Assembly: GCA_030323885.1 (NCBI GenBank)
Contig: CM059199.1
Location: forward strand, 124,001-188,000
Direction of reading: 5' to 3'
DNA length: 64,000 nt
From: Branchipolynoe longqiensis
Lineage: Eukaryota > Annelida > Polychaeta > Phyllodocida > Polynoidae
The notes under the pieces were generated by a model that saw only the letters and a list, made by a program, of their open reading frames with translations, searched no databases and was not told the DNA's origin. The position numbers and the translations under genes were made by a program. Each line of letters starts with the position of its first letter. The stretch's first letter is position 1. This document shows positions 22,139-33,100 of the stretch, in pieces.

Positions 22139-22335
22139 CCGATGTCCAACAATTAGCTCCCACAAAACTTTCAAAGCCAAACAGGTGTCAGGGCAGATAG
22201 TGTCCCATCACAAATTGGAACCCACACCTACCTACCAGAGAGCGAAAACCCAACACACCAAAGCGGCGAGTTTTATGAGCTTGCTGACAGTGGCTTATAT
22301 GATTTTCTCTTTGATTTCAATAAATAGAATCCTGA
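22139..22335. repeat. Dispersed repeat, copy 1
   Basis: GATGTCCAACAATTAGCTCC, GTCAGGGCAGATAGTGTCCC and TGACAGTGGCTTATATGATT recur in order at 24285-24482. Confidence 0.85.
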
Positions 22336-22640
22336 GGTTGATTGATTGATTGGTGGTTGCTTTACGCCATGTCAGCAGCATAGGCCATATTCATGGTGAG
22401 AAATGTTTGTTTTTTGTTCAAACCATCGCTTTTACATGTAAAAGCAGACAATCAATTATGTGCCAATAGACACTCATTAAATTAGAAAGCTCACAATCAT
22501 ATATTTGTGGTCAAGGGAAACAAATTCCCATAGAAAAAGAAAAGTTTATTAATAATTGATAGAATTTATTTAGTAAACTATATGAGGTGGTACCATCCAG
22601 CTGCCCTCAAAAAGGCTAAAATGTTTTCTTGTTTTACTTT
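22336..22640. other. Unassigned sequence
   Basis: Nothing recognised. Confidence 0.4.
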
Positions 22641-22719
22641 TTTAGTAAAAAGGTCATACATACTGTTTGCAGTGTAGAATTGTTGGCGCAGGGCAAAAAA
22701 TCAATGCAACTTAGTCAAA

Positions 22720-23390
22720 TGTGGTTGAGTGTCAGCGGGGACTGACACCCAATACAGTCAGGGAGAGGTTCCCCCTTGAGCAGAAAAGCATGTGTAAGCC
22801 ACGAGTGACCAATACGGCAGCGGCTAAGGAACACTTGGTCCCGCCGACCTCCCGCATGAGTCTGTGGTGGTTTTCCCACAGATGGTTCAATTTCTTTAAG
22901 TTTATTAATGATTTCATCCCACTCATGTTGCCATTTGGATTTTATGTGGGTGACTATTCGTGGTTTCAGATCAGAGTGAGGGATCAGACACGGTTCAAGA
23001 TCACAGTTCAGGGCCTTCTTTGCAGCCCGATCAGCTCATTTGTTTCCTTGTATGCCGGCATGGCCAGGCACCCAGCACAGGTGGATGTCATACCCATCCG
23101 TTGCCAGTTGGTTCATTTTATAAATGACCGTTGCTAGAATAGGGTGATTCGTTTTCAGTCCAGGAACAGCCAGGAGGCAAGAGAACGAATCACTGTATAT
23201 AACATAGTTAGTGTGGTTGGATACCTCGATACACTCCAAAGCAAGAAAGAGTGCTCGGGCTTCCACAGTGAAAATCGAGCTCTGATTGGGCAATTGTACG
23301 CCAAATTTTTCCCGTCAGCAGACTGCCGCAGCAGCTACCTGGCTTTGGTCTTTCGAACCATCAGTGTATATGAAGAGGTGGTCTGCAAAC
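22720..23390 (-). pseudogene. LINE RNase H-domain remnant
   Basis: Reverse translation from about 23370 reads YTDGSKDQSQVAAAAVC, a stop, then SSIFTVEARALFLALECIE, YVIYSDSFSCLLAV and HLCWVPGHAGIQGNK. D-G-S, T-x-E-A..A, Y-S-D-S and W-x-P-G-H-x-G are the RNase H signatures of I/Jockey-type elements. The region downstream (to about 22720) is frameshifted. Dead fragment. Confidence 0.9.
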
Positions 23391-23847
23391 TGGCCTTGAA
23401 TCTCTGCATGCCGTCCTTGGTACTCGAGTGGATGTGTCCCAGAATTCCTCAGTTCTCAGACAATCCTGAGGTGCCAAGTACATAATACCGCAGTTACACT
23501 ACTGCTTGCGACCATTTTGTGACCACAAAGATATCGCAACTGATTAAACAGTTGTTATTGCATAAAAGAGAAAACTGAGTCAATTTAATAGAATCTGTTT
23601 CTGTAGAAGCCTCTGGTGTCAGACTTCTAACGTGCTTGACAAAATTAATTTGGCATGTCTTTACTTTACAATATCTACAAAGTTAGCCATTTATTAATCA
23701 AAGTTACTTCAAGCTGAAATAAGGTCGACTATAAAAAACAACCTAATATAGTTATCTAAAGAAATAGCAGAAAGTCAAAATCATCGGATTATGAAACCAG
23801 GGAAGCCCTTCCTGATTCTTCATTGAGAACATGGAATGTGTGCGAGC

Positions 23848-24201
23848 TTAAAGTTGCGTAGTCCGTTGATTTTGAGTTTCTCTCATTTTCTGAGATAAAC
23901 ATATTAGATTGTCCATTATAATCTACCTTACTTTAGTTTGAAGTAAATTTTATTTTAAATCGCTAAATTTTGAGATATTTGAAATGGAAACATGCTAAAT
24001 TAATGTTGGCAAGCTTGCCAAAATTCGATCACCATAGGCTTCTGCAGTAAAAGGTTATATTAATTGACTCAGTATCCCTTTATATGTGATAACAAATGTT
24101 TAATAAGAACACCAGCATCTAAGTTAGATATGTAGAATCAAATCTAGATAATTGTTTTGCTTTTGACAATTTTATGTTTTCATCGGACTATGCAGCTTTA
24201 A
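23848..24201 (+). mobile_element. TTAA-type MITE, full length
   Basis: TTAAAGTTGCGTAGTCCGTT to CATCGGACTATGCAGCTTTA; a reverse partial copy lies at 23577-23800. Confidence 0.88.
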
Positions 24202-24284
24202 ATATGGTGGGAACCCCTCCCCCAAAAAAGAAAACACCCCAAAAATAACTAGGAACACACCCTCTTTTCACCCTTTTCTCAGGA

Positions 24285-24482
24285 GATAACCAATGTCCAA
24301 CAATTAGCCCCCACAAAACTTTTAGAGGTGTCAGGGCAGATAGTGTCCCTTCACAAATTGTCGCCCACACATACTTACCTGCCGGCGAAATCCTGACACA
24401 CCAAAGCAGCCATTTTTATGAACTTACTGACACTGACAGTGGCTTATGTGATTTTCTTTTTGACTTCAATCAAATAGAATCC
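24285..24482. repeat. Dispersed repeat, copy 2
   Basis: Same order of blocks as 22139-22335. Confidence 0.85.
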
Positions 24483-24487
24483 GGATG

Positions 24488-24750
24488 TGTCAGGTAGATA
24501 ATACCCCAGTCACACTACTGCTTGCGACCATTCTGCGACTGCAAAAAAAGGGGTGGTCGCAAAGACGTCGCACATGACCCCAAAATGTTTGCAAGTGGTC
24601 GCAATGTGGTCCTCGGTGGTCGCCAACGTCCTTGCGACCATTTTGGTTGCAAGGTTGGAGCTCCAGCACTAAAATCCTTCTTGCGACCAAAATGGTCACA
24701 AGGAGGTCGACAACCATTGCTTTACTCGCAAGGAGGTCGTGACACTTATC
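24488..24750. mobile_element. MITE, TGCGACCA-rich family
   Basis: Left end ACCCCAGTCACACTACTGCT; interior alternates TTGCGACCA and TGGTCGCAA, so it is self-complementary. Partial at 23484-23530, another copy at 56515-56790. Confidence 0.75.
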
Positions 24751-24789
24751 AAATTTAAGTAATCTATTTGACTCAGCCAGGGGGATTCG

Positions 24790-25680
24790 AATCCTATTTT
24801 TCTTGAAGATTTATACTGCATGTCATGGATAAGTCTGAATAGACTTGTTTTCACCATTAGACAGTTTGTCGATAGAAAGCCCAAGCCTACACTTTTACCG
24901 ACCTAATACCCCTGTCACACTATGACGTAACGAGCGAACGTGAGCCTAACGTGGCGATTTTTCGTCATTACATTGATGTACATTGGATTACGTTATGATG
25001 ACGTCATAATGACGTTAGACTGACGTCGAGCTACGTCACATTACGTCGTGTTACGTCAAGTTACGTCGAGGTTTTGGACATGTTCAAAAATTTTGACGTA
25101 GCTCGAATGTAAGGGTTTACGTTCGCTGTACGTTCTGTTCACGTTCAGCGAACATCAATGACGTTAAACGGACATTAGGAAAACGCTGCTCACTACGTTC
25201 AACTACGTTCCACTAGGTTGACCCACATTAAACCGGGTGGAAATGCCCACGCGGCATAATGGGAACATCAGGAGAACGTCAGGAGAACGTCAGGAGAACG
25301 TCAGAAGAATGTCAGGAGAACGTACATTCAACGTACGTTCAATGTCTCATGACATATGTAACGTCACGTAACATTCTTCTGGCGATGGAATAACGTTCAT
25401 AGCGTTCCGTGAGCGTAATGACGTTGTCCTCTCTCGTTGAATGACGGTATCGCTACGCTTTACCGACGTTACGCTCTCGTCCACTACGCTGCATCCACGT
25501 TCAACTTGTGCCCAACTTTGCATACTACGCCGAGAAGTTCAACGTTCTTCACGTTCTCCCTACATTGACGTCATTACGTCATAGTGTGACAGGGCCATAA
25601 GGGATTTTTAACCTCCCACACCACATAGACATGGTATGAGAGCAACTGGCCTTTGATGACACTGTAAGTTATATAACCTA
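24790..25680 (-). mobile_element. SINE-B, reverse, split by Harbinger-like MITE
   Basis: 24790-24906 (ATAAGTCTGAATAGACTTG, TACACTTTTACCGACC) continues at 25598 (TAAGGGATTTTTAACCTCCC) to the SINE middle; the head is missing. Confidence 0.85.
24907..25597. mobile_element. Harbinger-like MITE in SINE-B
   Basis: The ends TACCCCTGTCACACTATGAC and GTCATAGTGTGACAGGGCCA are inverted, with TAA duplicated at 24904-24906 and 25598-25600. The interior holds GTTACGTCGAG-type and AGGAGAACGTC tandem units. Confidence 0.85.
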
Positions 25681-25859
25681 CCAAAATGGGTGGCGGACGC
25701 TCGACTTATTCTACAAAGTTAACCATTTATGACAAAACTTACTTCAAGCTGAAATCTGGTCGATTATAAATGTATTTATCTAAACAAATAGTAGAAACTC
25801 ACAAACCATGAAAGCCTTTCCTGATGCATGGTAGAGAACATGCAATGTATGCAAGCCTA

Positions 25860-25920
25860 ATTCGAAGGGGGACACTCCCCCCCCCCAACCAACCAACAAC
25901 ACCCCCCCCCCCCCTTTTCT
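25860..25920. repeat. Poly-C low-complexity patch
   Basis: Runs of C broken by AACCAACC. Confidence 0.8.
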
Positions 25921-25924
25921 CAAA

Positions 25925-26255
25925 TAAGTTTGTTTTATTTAACGACTCCTAGAGCACATTGATTTTTTATCATCGGCTATTAGACATCAAATAGATGGTC
26001 ATCTATTTCTTTGGAGGAAACCCACTGCCACCAGATAGGCTGCTCTTTCCGATAAGCAACAAGGGGTCTTTTATATGCACTTTTCCACAGACAGGACAGG
26101 ACATACCACAGCCTTTGATGAACCAGTTGTGGAACTCTGGTTGGAATGAAAAATAGTTCAAACTGCAAATACATACTTAGCATGATCGATAGGATGACCC
26201 ACATCTTCACAGGTGGACACTGTACCGCCTGAGCTACGTCCCGCTCCAGCCATTT
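25925..26255 (+). mobile_element. Conserved invertebrate SINE
   Basis: Blocks TAACGACTCCTAGAGCACAT, GATTTTTTATCATCGGCTAT, GGGGTCTTTTATATGCAC and GAGCTACGTCCCGCTCC match, from general knowledge, a SINE widespread in molluscs and some other marine invertebrates. Confidence 0.75.
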
Positions 26256-26314
26256 CCTCAGGTCAGGAAGTGTGTGAGGGTGGCTGGGGGACATTGGGGG
26301 GGGGGGGGGATACA

Positions 26315-26885
26315 ACTGGTTGGTGGGTTGGTTGTTTGAGTGTTATGTCCTGGCAACATCTAAGGTCATATCAGGATGGGTACAGACTTGTGACAGTGCA
26401 CACTCATGGCAACTTTATAGTGCTGCCCCACTGGGAAACCAGGCCATCAGCACCATGACCCGATATCCCACCCAGTCACAATATCCTAACACTGAACTAA
26501 CCAGTCCTTGCCCCATCCTATATTGTTGTTTTACGTCCTAGCAACATCTAAGGTCATATCAGGAAGGGGGGTATATCCCAATCACTTCCAACTCGATGTT
26601 CTCAACATACAATCCAAGCCATTTGGAAGTAGGCTTGGATTGTATGTTGAGAGCATTGCGTTGGAAGTGATTGGGATATACCCCCCGTCCTGATATGACC
26701 TTAGATGTTGCTAGGACGTAAAACAACAACAAACAAACAAGCCCAATCCTATTAATGCTGAACGTCAAGCTAGGAAGTGGCAGGTATCAATTTTGTAAGT
26801 CATCGATTTGATTCGACCAGGAATTGAACTCCCGATCTCCCCGCACACGCGGCCCGCGCTCTGCCGATTCGGCTAATGCGCCTGG
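26315..26885 (-). mobile_element. SINE-A, reverse, split by palindrome
   Basis: TATGTCCTGGCAACATCTAA through CAGTCCTTGCCCCATCCTA, then the insert at 26523-26740, then CCCAATCCTATTAATGCTGA to the reversed head. Confidence 0.88.
26523..26729. repeat. Palindrome with 98-bp arms
   Basis: The left arm 26523-26620 and right arm 26632-26729 differ at about four positions; the spacer is ATTTGGAAGTA. Outer arm = SINE-A 3' end (TTACGTCCTAGCAACATC); inner arm = ATCCCAATCACTTCC...CAATCCAAGCC, the sequence that flanks both C-rich minisatellites. ATCCTAT flanks suggest a target duplication. Confidence 0.95.
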
Positions 26886-27042
26886 TGGGAATACAACTTG
26901 GAGAATGCTGAATTAACGATGATGAAACTGGATATGCCGGTTAATTTACAACAATTTCTAAACAAGCAAGAATACATTGTGTAAAAAAAAAATACACGAC
27001 ATTTGATACGATTGTACTTTTTTGTTTAAAATCTTCTTTCAG
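26886..27042. other. Sequence upstream of exon 1
   Basis: AT-rich; ends in a pyrimidine-rich acceptor at 27042. No TATA-type or CpG promoter recognised, so the true first exon may lie farther upstream. Confidence 0.45.
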
Positions 27043-27063
27043 CTTTGGTCCTGTGTCAGGAAA

Positions 27064-27112
27064 ATGAAAATATGCGTCTTCTATGGTGTCTTATTTATGT
27101 GTGCTACAGAAG
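27064..27112 (+). CDS. Exon 1: start codon and signal peptide (phase 1 out)
   Basis: ATG at 27064 opens [17 protein letters not shown]: a Lys followed by a hydrophobic stretch and small residues (C-A-T) suited to signal-peptidase cleavage. The donor is GAAG/GTCTGT at 27113, acceptable but weak at +3. It ends in phase 1, exactly what the TSP1 exon requires. A pyrimidine-rich acceptor (TTCTTTCAG) ends at 27042, so this looks like the second exon of the transcript with 21 nt of leader before ATG; those 21 nt have no in-frame stop, so a start farther upstream is not excluded. Confidence 0.6.
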
Positions 27113-30100
27113 GTCTGTGTGATTCACTAAGTGTATCATTGCACGACCACGTGAAATGAATGGACCCTGGTAACTTGAGTATCACTCGGCATTCAAACAG
27201 TGCTGCATCTACACTTCAATGAGGAAAATGTTTTATGCGTGTATTTGGTTTGAACTCCACTGAGACACAATGGAAGTTTTGTTTGGTGGTGTGTTTCTGT
27301 TGTGGCTTATGGTTGTGGGTCTTGGTTATCTCTGTCCTCTCTGTCCTCTCTCTCTCCTATCTCTCTCACCTATCCCTATCCCCTCGCTCTCCTTTATCTC
27401 CCTCTCTTCCCTCTCTCTCCTCTCCCTCTCTCCTCTCTCTCCCTCTCTTCCCTATCTCTCCTCTCTCTCTCCTCTGTCTCCTCTCTCTCTCCTCGCTCTG
27501 CTCTATCCCTATCTCCTCTCTCTCCTCTATCTCCCTCTCTCTCCCAGACGGGATGGCCGAATGAGTTAGAGCGTCCGTCTCCCGTGCTAGTAGGTCGTGG
27601 GGCCGTGGGTTCGAACCCTGGTTGAGTCAAACCAATGACTTAAAAATTGATACTTATCGCTTCCTAGCCATGAGCTCTGCATTATTAGGACAGGGCAAGG
27701 ACTGGTGTGCTCAGTGTCAGGATAATGTGACTGAGTGGGCAACCAGGTCATGGTGCCGGTGGCCTGGTTTCCCAGTGGGATAGCACTATAAAGTCGCCAT
27801 GAGTGCGCACTGTCACAAGTCGGTACCCGTCCTGATATGACCTTAGATGTTGCTGGACATAAAACAACAACAACCAAACAAACAAACCTTCTCTCTCCTC
27901 TCCTCTCTCCCTCTCCTCTCCTCTCTCCTCTCTCTCCTCTCCCTTTCCCATATCTATCCCTCGCTCCTCTCTCTCCTCTCTCTCCCCTCTCTCCTCTCTC
28001 TCCTCTCTGTCCTCTCTCTTCTCTTCCTCTCCGCTCTCTCCTCCCTCTCTTCCCTCTCTCTCCTCTCCTCTCTCCCTCTCCCGCTCTCTCCTCTCTCTCC
28101 ATCTCTTCACTATCTCTCCTCTCTCCGTCTCTCTCCTCTCTCTTCACTCTTCCCTCTGTCTCCCTCTCCTCTTTCTCCTCTCTCTCCTTTCTCTCTCCTC
28201 TTTCTCCCCTCTCTCCTCTCTCTCTTCTCTCTCTCCTGTAGATTAAATGCATATAGTAATGCTAACACACTTAATACACAGAAGCAACAACAACTATTTA
28301 ATTTGCCATCCCCCCAACCACTTACACTATTTGCTCATTTGCATATGTTGTTAGGATGGAAACCCTGGACCACGTGGTCTCCCTGCTCAGTCAGCTGTGG
28401 GGAAGGTCAAGGTCGTCAGAGCCGGAAGCGGAAGTGCATCAAACAGGAACCGGAAACATGTGAGGGACTTCCGGGGGAGCAGAGAATCTGCAACAGCTTC
28501 TACTGTAGAGGTGAGTCGGCGTAGAGTAGAAGCCTGCGTCAACGTCCATGTATGTATGTACTTATCTATGTCTGAATGTATGTATGTATGTATCTATGTG
28601 CATATGTATGTATGTATGTATGCATGTATATATGTGTGTATGTATGTATATATGTATGTATGTACACATGCATGTATATATGTGCATATGCATGTATATA
28701 TGTATGTATGTATGTATGTTTGTATATATGTACATATGTATGTATGTACATATGTATGTATGCATGTATGTCCATATGTACGTATGTACATATGTATATG
28801 TGTATGTATGTAAGTATGTATGTACATATGTATTTATGTAAGTATGTATGTACTTATGTATGTTGTATGTATGTATGTATACACAAATTTTGGAGCGAGT
28901 AGTACAGCCGTGAGGCAGAGACAGGCGAGGAAGACGTGGCAGGTGGCGCCACCAGCCGAGGCAGAAGGCCTGACTTGTACATGACTGGAGGAGTGTCAGT
29001 TAGTGGTGTGGTGTCAGGTTGATATGAACTGAGGACACAGTTCATAGAGAATCGGTTTACGGATAATTATACTCATATAATTGCATATGCAGCACATAAT
29101 ACATATAGGCAAGATTGTTACTGTTAGTTCTTGTAACCAAAGAATATAACTCATATCCAATACCATCTTAGATATTGCCAGGACATAAAACTCCAACAAA
29201 CAAACAAAACTATATACAGTAAAACCTCTCTAACCGACCACCTCCACAGATCGACCACTCCCCTATTTCGAGCGCGATGGCCTAATCGGCAGAGCGCGGG
29301 CCTCGCAGGCAGAAGGTCGGGAGTTTGGTTCTCAGTCGAGTCAAATCAATGACTTTAAAATTGATACTTGTCGCTTCCTAGCCAGGCGCTCAGCATTAAT
29401 AGGATGCGGTAAGGACTGGTTTAGCTCAGTGTCAGGATGATGTAACTGAGTGGGATATCCGGCCATGGTGCCAGCAGCCTGGTTTCCCAGTGGTGCAGCA
29501 CTATATAAAATCGCCATGAGTGTGCACTGCCACAAGTCGGTACTTGTCCTGATATAAACTTAGATGTTGCCAGGACATAAAACTCCAATGACCAACCAAT
29601 CCCCACCAACGCTACACACATATCCACTCTCGGTTCCTTACACGATATGTGATGTATAAGACTTATGCGAGTGTAAAGGCATGGAAGGGAAGATTCCGTA
29701 TATTGATCACCCATATGTCGTGTACTACTTTATGGGTGACCCCTTTTCACATTTGGGAATTTGTCTAGCTGTAAAGAAGAGAAACAGAGCAGAGGACTAG
29801 GAGTGGTGGAAATATTCATGCGAATGAGTGAACAGTGGCCGAGTCAGCACTGGAAGTGACGGTGGTGCCGATAGCCACAGAGCAAATACTATATGGACAG
29901 AATGCAAATATCACAAATTAGCATATCGATTACGAATAAATAATTTAAAAAGCAGCACCACCAATTTATAGAAATATAATATTTATATTACACACATATA
30001 TATATATGTATATATATCACGTATGTACACACACATATCCATTTCCGGTTCCGGTTCCGGTTCCTCACACTAAAGGTGCGTACGACCTGCTGGCGCTGCT

Positions 30101-33100
30101 CAACCTCTCCGCCCTGCCACCAGGGGTCGCCGTAAGCGCCACCCGCCCGTCGGCCTTCACCTTGGGCCCGGCCGCCGACCTGACCCTGCCGACGTCAAAC
30201 CTCTTCCGGTCAGTGTGGCCCGCCGACTTCAGCATTCTCATCTCCGCCAGAGGGCGCGTCGGTGGGCGGGGCTTCGTGCTCACACTGTCCGACGCGACGG
30301 GGACTGTGCGCATGGGCGTACAGGTAAGATTTGTCTCCTATTATTTAATTTTTTTTAATAATAAATTTGTTGTTGTTTGTTTCTAGTTGTTATTACATTT
30401 GTTGATTAAAGTTGCATGGTCCGGTATAGCGATATTTAGCGAATGGTAGACAGGAAGTGTGAACACTTATTTGTCTCTCATTTGTGCTTGAGTGCAAGTA
30501 AATAAGCAACACAAGTAGTTTTGAGTTCCTGTAATTTTTCTGAGATAAATATATTAGATTGATCGCTATTATCTACCTTACTTTAGTTCGAAGTAACTTT
30601 TATTTTAAATGGCTCACTTTTGAGATATTTAAAGTGCAAACATGTCAAATTAGTTTTGGCAGGCGCGCCTAGCCTGGCACTCGGCATTAATCTTACAAAT
30701 TAGTATTCAAGGAACAATGTATCACGTGCCTAACTTTGAGCAAATACTAGCTTAATAACCTCACTTATAAATGTCTATTCAGAAACAATATATCACATAC
30801 TTTCTTTTTATCAAATACTGCATGGCGACCCCTGGTGGCAGGGCGGAGAGGTTGAGCAGCGCCAGCAGGTCGTACGCACCTTTAGTGTGAGGAACCGGAA
30901 CCGGAAGTGGATATGTGTGTGTACATACATGATATATATATAAATATATATATATGTGTAATATAAGTAATATAAGTATTATATGTATATAAATTGGTGG
31001 TGCTGCTTTTTAATACTCACTTATAAATTTGTAGTCAGGGACAATATATCACATTCTCTAAAATGGATTGTTTTTCCTCAAATACTAACTGAATCACCTC
31101 AGTTATAAATTTGGATTCAAGAAAAATATATCACTTTCATTGTACATTGTGAGCATTCCATTTCAACTATCTTTAACTAGGTCGGATTCGAGCGTTGCTT
31201 TGAGTACACTGACAATACAGGTCAACCAGGACGTCGGCTATCGCCCTCCTTTGACATTGACCTGAGTGACAGTGTTTTTGTTGTGTTATTTCTTTCGCAA
31301 ATACAACACAAATCACCTCACTAATAAATTTGCATTCAGGAACAATGTATTACTTTCATTCTAAATCATGAGCATTTCATTTGCATTCATATTTAAAATA
31401 TCTTTTAATAGTTTGGGTTTGAACCTTGCTTTGAGTACACTGAGAATACAGGTCAACTAAGATGTCGTCAGGAACAATCTATCGTATGCCTAACTTTGAA
31501 CAAATACTACCTGAATCGCCTGATTGCTAAATTTGTATTCAGCAACAATATATCACATACTTTTTAAAAGAAAATACTACATAAATTACCTCGTTTATAA
31601 ATTTGTAGTCAGGAACAATATAGATCACATTCTTCTTTTCTTTTTCTTTTTTTTATAGCAAATACTGCCTGAATAACCTCACTTATCAGTTTGTCACTTT
31701 CATTCTAAATTATGAGCATTTCATTTGCATTCATATTTCAAATATCTTTTGCTAGGTCGGGTTCGAGCCTCGCTTTGAGTACACTGACAATACAGGTCAA
31801 CCAGGACGTCGGCTATCGCCCTCCTTTGACGTGGACCTGAGTGACGGCGTCTGGCACCAGTTCTCCTTCCGGGTGCGCGCGCAGGCCGTGACCTTGTTTG
31901 TGGACTGCCGACCGGAACTGATGCAACCACTTGCGCGTGACTCGCGGTCTTCACTTCCGGTTGAGAGTTTCCTGTCAGTGGGAAAGCCATACATAAGTGA
32001 AAGTAGCTATCCACCATTTGAGGTATTATGATTTCAATGATCAGTGTCCTTTTATTTAATTGATTTATTATTATTATATGTGTTGATTAAGCGGGGGGAA
32101 TTTCAGTAGCGGACAGTTGGTCCATGGCTTCTTGCCTTATCATAGTAATGCCAAACACCAGCCAAGGTTTCGACAAGTGTCAATGCTTAAAGTTGCATAT
32201 GCCGATTGTTTTGAATTCCTGCTATTTTCTGAGATAAATATATTAAAATGAATTTACATCACAATAGTTTGAGTAACTTTTATTTTAAATAGCTAATTCT
32301 GGAGATATGAGACGCAAAAACATGCCAAATTAAATTAGGCAAGCACATACAAATTCTGATACCCTAGAGTTCAGTGGTAGCATGTTCTAACATGACCAAC
32401 CACACGGAAAGTTGATGTTGAACTCATTTGCCCTCCACTCTGGCTGACCCAATTAATTTATCTACAATAATAATAAATTAAAAAGTAATCAAGGTCATTC
32501 CAGATGCAATCCGGGTACAATTGACCCTATGTTTAGAGTATCGCCTTCATTCTAGATGAGCCTGATTGTATTAGTACCAGCATGTCTCTTCATGTTAAAG
32601 TTGCATAGTCCGATAGTTTTGAATTTCTATATTTTTTCTGAGATAAATATATTAGATCGATCACTAGTATCTACTTTACATTAGTTCAAAGTTACTTTTA
32701 TTTTAAATGGTAAACTTTTTAGATATTTTGATTGCAAACATGGAAAATTAGTTTTGGCAAGCTTGCCAAAACTCTGACACCATAGACTTCTGCGGTAACA
32801 AGTTCTGTTAAATTGACTCAGTATTGCCTTCTATGCAGAAACAAATGCTTAATAAGTGCAACAGTATCTAAGTTAGATATGTAAATCTAGATAATTGGTT
32901 TGGTTTTGAAAATTTGATATTTTATCGGACTATGCAGCTTTAACTCAACAGTTCAAACTGCAATAGTGTCATCTTTATCCACCAGGGGGAGATTGAGCAG
33001 CTCGTCATATCGTCAGATCCAGACGCTGCTGAGAAACAGTGCAGTCAAACCGTGTCCCCACTAGTGAGTAGAATCAAAGCACATTGTGAGCTCAAATTGG

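Larger units (their letters stand above)
30693..31750. repeat. Intron 3 short-period repeat (units of about 60-80 bp)
   Basis: Phrases such as AAATACT...GAAT(C/A)(A/G)CCTCA, TTATAAATTTG and CAGGAACAAT(A)TATCAC recur about eight or nine times with variation, interrupted by the inverted exon 3 copy and the exon 4 copies. Confidence 0.8.

Noticed and set aside
22721..23137. 138-codon plus-strand frame
   Set aside because: It lies opposite the clear RNase H-type LINE motifs on the minus strand.
26508..26768. Two near-identical small proteins on opposite strands
   Set aside because: They are the two arms of the palindrome in SINE sequence.
27235..28524. Leu/Ser-rich frames of up to 225 codons, one running into the TSP1 exon
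   Set aside because: Frames in CT microsatellite; only the segment from 28355 is real coding sequence, as shown by the acceptor and phase.
28397..28902. Met/Tyr/Val/Cys repeat frames on both strands
   Set aside because: TATG microsatellite after the exon 2 donor.
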